Shown here: positions 53,345-59,048 of the stretch, in pieces
Numbering within the stretch: position 1 is the stretch's first letter
Layout of the letters: the number at the start of each line of letters is the position of its first letter
Notes under the pieces: model-generated
Told to the model about the DNA's origin: nothing
The model's database searches: none
Seen by the model: the letters and a program-made list of their open reading frames with translations, nothing else
Program-made: the position numbers and the translations under genes
Source: an uncultured Desulfovibrio sp.
Lineage (GTDB): Bacteria > Desulfobacterota > Desulfovibrionia > Desulfovibrionales > Desulfovibrionaceae
Length of the DNA: 59,048 nucleotides
Reading direction: 5' to 3'
NCBI GenBank assembly: GCA_934546745.1
Contig: CAKTDV010000019.1
Coordinates: forward strand, 1-59,048

Positions 53345-54269
53345 GGAGTTGTTCCATCAGAACAAAGGCTGCCTGTGCGGCGGTTGCGCCGTCGCCCGCG
53401 GCGGTGACGGCCTGCCGGCAGAGTTTTGAGCGCACGTCTCCCGCGGCGAAGATACCGGGAACAGAGGTACGCATTTCCGTATCTGTGATGATGAATCCCC
53501 GCGCATCCCGATCCACTTCATGGGGAAGAAAGGCGGTGCGCGGTTCCATGCCGACATAGACGAACAGGCCGTTGACCTTGAGCGTACGGCGTTCACCGGT
53601 GACAAGATGCCTCACGACGACGCCCGTCAGGCCGGCTATCAGATCCGCCTCAAGCTTTTCGACGGCGCTGTTGAGCACAGGCTCTATCCTGTCGGACAGA
53701 GAGGCGATCTTGTCCTGGTAGACCTGCGCCCCCCGAAAACTGTCACGGCGGTGAATGAGATAGACCTTGGAGGCGATTTTGGACAGATAGAGGCTTTCCT
53801 CCAAGGCGGAATTGCCGCCGCCGACAACAGCCACGGGTTGATTACGGTAGAAGTTGCCGTCGCAGAGCGCGCAGTAGGAGACGCCGCGCCCCTGGAGACG
53901 ATCCTCGCCCTCAATGCCAAGAGGGCGATGGGCGGCTCCTGTACAGACAACGACCGTACGGCAAAGATATTTGCTTTCTCCCGCCACAACGGTAAAGGCT
54001 CCGGCATGTCCGCTGACGCTTTCCACGGTATCGCGGGAGCGTGTCACCGTCAGATTCTCAATGTGGGCGGCAAGGAGGTCGGCAAGCTCGTAGCCTTTGA
54101 TGCCCTTGGGAAAACCGGGATAATTTTCCAGGATATCGGTTTGCAGAATCTGGCCTCCGGCCGCAAGGTTTTCAAAAAGGATTACCGAACAGCCGGAGCG
54201 CGCAAGATAGAGGGCCGCCGATATACCGGCCGGGCCGCTGCCGATGATGGCGGCATCAAACGTACTCAT
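53337..54269 (-). CDS. trxB: Thioredoxin reductase
   Basis: A 310-residue flavoprotein that reduces thioredoxin with NADPH. The FAD-binding GSGPAGISAALYLARSG, the redox pair CALC in YCALCDGNFY, the NADPH-site GGGNSALEE and the C-terminal FAAGDVRSKLCRQ are seen. The start overlaps the trxA stop in an ATGA, so the pair is translationally coupled. Confidence 0.95.
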   Translation of the reverse strand: MSTFDAAIIGSGPAGISAALYLARSGCSVILFENLAAGGQILQTDILENYPGFPKGIKGYELADLLAAHIENLTVTRSRDTVESVSGHAGAFTVVAGESKYLCRTVVVCTGAAHRPLGIEGEDRLQGRGVSYCALCDGNFYRNQPVAVVGGGNSALEESLYLSKIASKVYLIHRRDSFRGAQVYQDKIASLSDRIEPVLNSAVEKLEADLIAGLTGVVVRHLVTGERRTLKVNGLFVYVGMEPRTAFLPHEVDRDARGFIITDTEMRTSVPGIFAAGDVRSKLCRQAVTAAGDGATAAQAAFVLMEQLHA

Positions 54270-54589
54270 GCCAGCGCCTTGGTATCCAGCAGTTCCTTGA
54301 GGGAGGCTTTGGCGACGGCGCCCGTCACCTGTTCCACAGCCTCTCCTCCCTTGAAGAGAATAAGGGTGGGGATGGCGCGGATACCGAATTTTGTCGGTGT
54401 CGCGGGGTTTTCGTCCACATTCATCTTGGCGATGATCACACGGCCCTCATATTCTTCGGCGAGTTCGTCGATCACAGGCCCGACGGCGCGGCAGGGGCCG
54501 CACCACGGAGCCCAGAAATCCAGCAGCACAGGCAGATCGGATTTGAGTACAAGACTTTCAAACGTAGCGTCGGAAATTTGCGTCGCCAT
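54266..54589 (-). CDS. trxA: Thioredoxin
   Basis: A 107-residue thioredoxin with WAPWCGPCRAVGPV as active site and the cis-Pro loop AIPTLILFKGG. It reduces protein disulfides using TrxB. The ATG with AAAGGAG sets the start. Confidence 0.96.
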   Translation of the reverse strand: MATQISDATFESLVLKSDLPVLLDFWAPWCGPCRAVGPVIDELAEEYEGRVIIAKMNVDENPATPTKFGIRAIPTLILFKGGEAVEQVTGAVAKASLKELLDTKALA

Positions 54590-54678
54590 GAAAAACTCCT
54601 TTCGTTCGGGACTGCGTCCCATGCGAGGGATGGATCCCTTTCAGACTTTTCCCAAAATAGTTGCCTTGTCCCCGGCTG

Positions 54679-55743
54679 TCAAGGCTTGTCCGCACGCCGC
54701 ATATCGTCGGGGATGGGGCGGCCGCGCGGAATGGTTTCCAGGGACAGCGGGTGTTCCCAGCCTTCCCGCCCCAGCAGCCAGCCGGCATGGGCCACCATGG
54801 CCGCGTTGTCCGTACAGAGACGCGGCGAGGGAAACAGAGCCTCGCCTCCCCGGCCGCGCATGAGCGCCGTTGCCCGTTCGCGCAGCATGGTATTGGCGGC
54901 GACGCCGCCGGCAACGATAAGACGGCGCAAATCCGGATTGCGCGCCAGCGCGCGCCGCGTTTTCTCCATGAGGGTGTCCACGACGGCCATGTTGAAAGAC
55001 GCGCAGCCGTCCTTCAGCCTCTGTGGCGCGGCATCCGGATCGCTCAGGGGGCGAGGCCATGGCGACGCCTTGAAGAGCTGCGCAATCCATGTCGCGGCGG
55101 CGGTTTTCAGACCGCTGAAACTGAAGTCGAGATTGTCGTTATCCAGATAGGGGCGGGGAAAAAGGCGCGCGTCCGCCCTCCCCTGGCGTGCCAGCATATC
55201 CAGCAGCCGGCCGCCGGGATAGGCCAGCCCCATCAGCTTGCCAGCCTTGTCAAAGGCCTCACCCGCGGCGTCGTCCAGCGTCCGCCCAAGCTGGGTGATG
55301 CGGTTTGGGGCGTCCATGCGGTAAAGATGGGTATGCCCGCCGGATACCAGCAGGCCAAGCGCGGGGAACAGCGTCGCGCCTTCAAGGCCGGCGGCCATCA
55401 GATGCGCGTGCAGATGGTTGACGCCCAGCAGGCGGGCTCCGCTGCCCAGTGCCAGTCCCTTGGCGAAGGCGACGCCGACCAGCAGGCTTCCCAGCAGACC
55501 CGGCCCACGCGATACCGCGATAACGTCGCATCTGTCCGGGGTAAACCCCGTGCGCCGCGCGAGCTCATCGTACAGGGCGCCCAGAAAACGGTAATGCTCC
55601 CGCGAGGCAAGCTCCGGCACAACACCACCAAAAAGCGCGTGTATATCCGCCTGCGTCGCGAGAACAGCATCCTTCAGGCGGCCGTCCTCCACCAGGGCGA
55701 GGGCGGTTTCATCGCAGGAGCTTTCAATGCCGAGGCAACGCAC
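54679..55743 (-). CDS. tsaD: tRNA N6-threonylcarbamoyladenosine transferase TsaD
   Basis: A 354-residue protein that transfers the threonylcarbamoyl group to A37 of ANN-decoding tRNAs with TsaB and TsaE. The N-terminal GIESSCDETALALV, metal-binding HLHAHL, SGGHTHLYR, and FSFSGLKTA plus AGGVAANTMLRE are present. It starts four bases after fbp stops. Confidence 0.95.
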   Translation of the reverse strand: MRCLGIESSCDETALALVEDGRLKDAVLATQADIHALFGGVVPELASREHYRFLGALYDELARRTGFTPDRCDVIAVSRGPGLLGSLLVGVAFAKGLALGSGARLLGVNHLHAHLMAAGLEGATLFPALGLLVSGGHTHLYRMDAPNRITQLGRTLDDAAGEAFDKAGKLMGLAYPGGRLLDMLARQGRADARLFPRPYLDNDNLDFSFSGLKTAAATWIAQLFKASPWPRPLSDPDAAPQRLKDGCASFNMAVVDTLMEKTRRALARNPDLRRLIVAGGVAANTMLRERATALMRGRGGEALFPSPRLCTDNAAMVAHAGWLLGREGWEHPLSLETIPRGRPIPDDMRRADKP

Positions 55744-55746
55744 GGG

Positions 55747-56754
55747 TCACCGGTTCCCGTGACGGGCGTAGACGGCTTCCACGGCCTCCACATCCCGGCT
55801 GGAGCCGATATAGAGGGGCGTGCGCGCATGCAGGGTCGCCGGTATGCGTTCAAGGATACGCCCATGACCATCGCTGGCCTTGCCGCCCGCCTGCTCCGCC
55901 AGAAAGGCCAGGGGCGAGGCCTCGCACATGAGGCGCAGTTTCCCCTCCGGTTTGCCGGCGCAGGGCGGATAAAGGTAGATGCCACCGTACAGAAGTGTGC
56001 GGTGAAAATCGGCCACGAGCGACCCTACATAGCGTGAGGAGTAGGACCCGCCCCGGGAACTTCTTGCCGTATGGAACCATTCGACGGCTTCCCTCGCGGG
56101 AGCGTCCCATTGCTCGCGGTAACCCTCGTTGACGGAATAGACGTACCCCTGCGCAGGAATACGGATATTGGGGTGCGACAGCAGAAACTCCCCGACGCCC
56201 GGGTCAAGGGTGAAACCATGCACCCCCTGTCCGGTGGACAGCACCAGCATGGTGGAAGGCCCGTAGAGGATATAGCCGGCGGCTACCTGCTCCACTCCGG
56301 GGCGCAGCACTTCTTCAAGCGATACTTCACCTTTTGCGCCATGCGGACGCCTGTGAAGGGAAAAAATCGTACCGACGTCCACATTGACATCAATATTGGA
56401 AGATCCGTCCAAAGGGTCAAAAATGAGGATATAGTCCCCTCTGGGAAATTCCTCCCCCACACGGATAAGATCAGGCTCTTCCTCAGAGGCCATGGCGCAG
56501 ACAGCCCCGCTGCGTTCCATGCGGTAGATAAGGATGCGGTTGGCGATGGCGTCCATTTTCTGGACCTTCTCTCCCTGCACATTGACTTCTCCCGTACCGC
56601 CAAGAATATCCAGCAGGCCAGCCTGACTGATGCGCCTGGAAATGGTCTTGCCCGAGAGAATCAGATCATACAGGAGACCGGTAAACATGCCGGTAGCCTG
56701 GGGAGTCATTTTCTGACGCAGCAGCAGATGCTCGGTAACCGTAATGTCTGCCAT
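55747..56754 (-). CDS. fbp: Fructose-1,6-bisphosphatase, class I
   Basis: A 335-residue enzyme that hydrolyses fructose-1,6-bisphosphate in gluconeogenesis. Metal-site residues are in ASEEEPDLI, IFDPLDGSSNIDVNV and the substrate-binding NEGYREQW and SRYVGSLVADFHR, plus KLRLMCEASPLAFL. It fits with PEP synthase and pyruvate carboxylase in the same window. The ATG is preceded by GGAG; a GTG four codons earlier is an alternative. Confidence 0.95.
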   Translation of the reverse strand: MADITVTEHLLLRQKMTPQATGMFTGLLYDLILSGKTISRRISQAGLLDILGGTGEVNVQGEKVQKMDAIANRILIYRMERSGAVCAMASEEEPDLIRVGEEFPRGDYILIFDPLDGSSNIDVNVDVGTIFSLHRRPHGAKGEVSLEEVLRPGVEQVAAGYILYGPSTMLVLSTGQGVHGFTLDPGVGEFLLSHPNIRIPAQGYVYSVNEGYREQWDAPAREAVEWFHTARSSRGGSYSSRYVGSLVADFHRTLLYGGIYLYPPCAGKPEGKLRLMCEASPLAFLAEQAGGKASDGHGRILERIPATLHARTPLYIGSSRDVEAVEAVYARHGNR

Positions 56755-56826
56755 GACAAACTCCACGAAAACGTAAAAAGTCGCTGTGGGGAGGGAGGAT
56801 GCCAGTAGGGGGCATCCCCCTCGCTG

Positions 56827-58230
56827 TTACCGCGGCCCGAAGGGGCTGGGGCGTCCGCCCGGAAGCAGACGCGGACCTTCTTCCGTTGGCTGATGTTCCA
56901 CGGGCGTCGCTGGTGTTTCCTGTTGTTCCCGCGGCGTTTGCGCGGCGCTTTTTTCCTGTGGTTCTGATGGTTCCGTCATGGCCGGCGCTGCCGTCGCTTC
57001 TGTTTCGTGAGCGCCCGGCACCGGGGACGGCGTCTCGTCGGAGGGGGTGTGGCGGGGACCGAAAGGACTTGGCCGCGCGGTCTCATCCGCGCTTCCAAAA
57101 GCTTCTCCGGGTTCGGGGATGGGGGCCACTTCCAGCGCGCGCGGATCTATTTGCAGGCGGCGCACACGGCGCTCCCGCAACGGTCGATCCACTTTGACAT
57201 TTTCGCCTTCCAGCTGACGTTCGCGCACCTGACGGCGCGGCGGAGCGGCGTTTTCCGGGGCTTGCAGCAGAGGCGCTCCGGGAAGGGCCACCCCGGTGTC
57301 GGAAGCGCTCTCCACCTGAGGGGGAAGCCCTTCCTCCGATGCTCCAAAAGGTTGGGAAAAGGCGTCGTTTTTGCGTTCCGGCATGGGAGGCGGCGGCAGT
57401 TTATCCCTTTGTCTGGGATAGTGGATCTGATTTTTTTCTTCGCTGCCTGCCGGGAAGTTTCCAGATTCCACCACGGCAAAGACAAGCGGGAGATTCCCGA
57501 AATAGCGCACCATGTAATAAAAGGAACCCGCCTGATTGGAGCATGTGCCGGAAGAACTCCGTTGAATGGCCTCATCCCAGCGAACACCCGCCAGTGGTGT
57601 GGAGGCATAGTCGAAACGTCCGGGCCAGAGCAGTCCGTGTGGAGACAGGATGACAATATCTTCCGGGCTGGCCGCATAGCGCATGAGATTGCGCATATCA
57701 AAATGCACGGCTACCAGCCCAAGAAAGGCGGTACCGTCATAGAGGGGAGAAGCAAGCAGAACTTCCGGCCCCAGCGGGCTTGCCTGCACGTCAGCCCGCA
57801 ACGCGCGGCTGTTCTGCTTCTTGTCCTCATAGAGCAGCGGGATATAGTCAATCTGTTTGAGGGAGGTTGCCGGTTCCTGCCCGATAATTGTGCCATCATA
57901 CTTTATTCCGGCAACACCGTTAATCCACGGGTAGTCGTTGAAAACACTGGTCAGCCATTCCCGTGTCGGAGGTTTGTCCGCGTTGAGCATCAAACGTTCC
58001 AGTTTCCCGAGCTCCACATCAATGCCCATCATGCAGGTCGTCAGCGCCAATGCCCGAGGGGAAAGATCGCCCTTCTCGCCGTAATCGACTTCAGCAGGTG
58101 GACTGACATAGGTATACCAGAAGTTTTTTGTCGTCTTCCAGACATTTTTTGTGGGCTGATAGCTGCTGCACGCTGTGGCCAGCGACGCCGCAGTCAGCAG
58201 GACTACGAAACGGTACGGCAGTTTTGACAC
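56827..58230 (-). CDS. Lipoprotein with PDC/Cache-like sensor region and disordered tail
   Basis: A 467-residue protein. A GTG with AGGAG upstream gives a clean lipoprotein signal VSKLPYRFVVLLTA ending in the lipobox ATAC. Residues ~60-270 resemble a periplasmic Cache/PDC sensor (NDYPWINGVAGIKYDG, VLLASPLYDGTAFLGLVAVHF), but there is no kinase or receptor domain. The C-terminal ~200 residues are Pro/Glu/Arg-rich and disordered, with SPFGPR occurring twice, the last at the very C-terminus. Function unknown; perhaps an envelope-tethered ligand-binding protein. It is upstream of fbp. Confidence 0.7.
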   Translation of the reverse strand: MSKLPYRFVVLLTAASLATACSSYQPTKNVWKTTKNFWYTYVSPPAEVDYGEKGDLSPRALALTTCMMGIDVELGKLERLMLNADKPPTREWLTSVFNDYPWINGVAGIKYDGTIIGQEPATSLKQIDYIPLLYEDKKQNSRALRADVQASPLGPEVLLASPLYDGTAFLGLVAVHFDMRNLMRYAASPEDIVILSPHGLLWPGRFDYASTPLAGVRWDEAIQRSSSGTCSNQAGSFYYMVRYFGNLPLVFAVVESGNFPAGSEEKNQIHYPRQRDKLPPPPMPERKNDAFSQPFGASEEGLPPQVESASDTGVALPGAPLLQAPENAAPPRRQVRERQLEGENVKVDRPLRERRVRRLQIDPRALEVAPIPEPGEAFGSADETARPSPFGPRHTPSDETPSPVPGAHETEATAAPAMTEPSEPQEKSAAQTPREQQETPATPVEHQPTEEGPRLLPGGRPSPFGPR

Positions 58231-58323
58231 GCTTGTCTCCTGTCCCCTGTTCGAGAAGACCTTTTGCAAAAGCAACATGATCCAGAGCGGTTTCACATTG
58301 AAAACGCGACCGCGAAAAATGCC

Positions 58324-59048
58324 CTAATGAGCGCGATTTTCCAAGGCTTTGGCAAGGCTTGTCAGGACGCTGAGCACCTGCTCCTTGCCCGTAGGCGCTT
58401 TGGCGGGAATTTCCTCCACGGCGGGGGTAGGCACAGAGCCGCCCAAGCGGGCCTGCAAGGTGATGATACGCTGTGCAAGTTCGTTTTTTTCAAAGCCGTC
58501 GGCTGCCTGCTCCAGTTCCTGGTAGATTTCGAGAGCTCCCTGTATGTCACCCTGCTCTGCCAGCACCTCAGCCATGGAGCGCGTGCGAATGGAGAACGTT
58601 TCCTGATGGGCGTCTTCCGCGGGGAACGCTTCCCGCATCTTCGGGGCGGCATCGCCTTCAGGAGTGGAAAGATCCGTCATGTCGTGCATCAAAGGCGTAT
58701 CACTGGCATCAGGCAGCTCTTCCGCAGACAGCTCTTTCGCAAGGACAAGGTCAAGATCAGCGGCCGCGCCTTCGTCCACTTCCATACCGGCAAACAAGGC
58801 ATCGTTTTCGTCCGCGGTATCGGCGGACGGTGCAAAGGCATGCTCTTCGTCCTCAATGGACGCGGTTTCCTGTACGGGTTCCTCCACAGGCTCCTCAACG
58901 ACGGGAAGATCGCTGGCGGCGGGCATCGTCTCGGCCATACCGGCGAAATCATCTTCCAGCGGCGCGGCTTCCTGTACGGTTTCCTCCGCGGGTTCCTCCA
59001 TGACGGGAAGATCGCTGGCGGCGGGCATCGCCTCGGCCATACCGGTGA
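58324..59048 (-). CDS. Acidic repeat protein with TPR-like C-terminus (partial at window edge)
   Basis: The frame is open through the window edge, so the N-terminus is missing; at least 240 residues are seen. The visible start consists of two near-identical acidic ~34-residue repeats (MPAASDLPV..EEP..E..QE). A helical segment near the C-terminus, SMAEVLAEQGDIQGALEIYQ, resembles a tetratricopeptide repeat. No catalytic motif is visible. It precedes the sensor-like lipoprotein gene. Confidence 0.65.
   Translation of the reverse strand, partial: TGMAEAMPAASDLPVMEEPAEETVQEAAPLEDDFAGMAETMPAASDLPVVEEPVEEPVQETASIEDEEHAFAPSADTADENDALFAGMEVDEGAAADLDLVLAKELSAEELPDASDTPLMHDMTDLSTPEGDAAPKMREAFPAEDAHQETFSIRTRSMAEVLAEQGDIQGALEIYQELEQAADGFEKNELAQRIITLQARLGGSVPTPAVEEIPAKAPTGKEQVLSVLTSLAKALENRAH
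58855..59046. repeat. Two copies of a 102-base in-frame tandem repeat
   Basis: Blocks such as ACGGGAAGATCGCTGGCGGC recur at 58901 and 59003, and CGCGG-TTCCTGTACGG at 58861 and 58963, a constant offset of 102 bases (34 codons). The array may continue past the window edge. Confidence 0.85.

Overview
This window reads as a stretch of core chromosome from a Desulfovibrionaceae-like sulfate- or sulfite-reducing bacterium (Desulfovibrio, Bilophila or a relative). That placement is inference from gene content: a very long PEP synthase next to a single-chain pyruvate carboxylase and a biotin ligase, a chemotaxis operon with a HEAT-repeat protein, and an efp-ftsK-lolA cluster. The cell is Gram-negative (LolA, BamD). 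I see no insertion sequence, prophage, CRISPR array or origin. The DNA is gene-dense and by eye in the mid-to-upper 50s percent G+C.

Left part (1-21 kb): the 3' end of a 5S rRNA gene and its terminator; a MoxR ATPase / metallopeptidase-VWA / small unknown protein operon; gdhA with a TetR gene just upstream; a Lon-family protease; hemC and an FmdB zinc ribbon; then on the plus strand nadK, a DUF89-like phosphatase and gatB. A SAM methyltransferase follows whose 3' end carries a (CT)17 microsatellite. Next is the minus-strand group acpS, nnr, tsaE, lysC, then ugd and a rhomboid protease.

Middle (21-31 kb): rpmB, then the minus-strand chemotaxis operon cheB, HEAT-repeat protein, cheR with a long Phe-motif disordered tail, cheY and cheA. 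No receptor or CheW gene is present. A tRNA-Pro(CGG) with its own promoter and terminator and an RsuA/RluB-type pseudouridine synthase follow.

Right part (31-59 kb): birA, pyruvate carboxylase and PEP synthase form an anaplerotic/gluconeogenic cluster. Then come cca; phoH-pgpH-ybeY; a 517-residue protein built from about seven copies of a ~52-residue module behind a sigma-54-like promoter; efp-ftsK-lolA; engB; and a cation diffusion facilitator. The window ends with fbp-tsaD-trxA-trxB-bamD, a sensor-like lipoprotein and the C-terminal part of an acidic repeat/TPR-like protein cut by the edge.

The least familiar items are the modular repeat protein, the Phe-motif CheR beside a HEAT protein, the slippage-prone methyltransferase C-terminus, the zinc ribbon and unusual biotin motif of the pyruvate carboxylase, the helical insert in PEP synthase, and an ftsK gene lacking a usable start codon before its first membrane helix.
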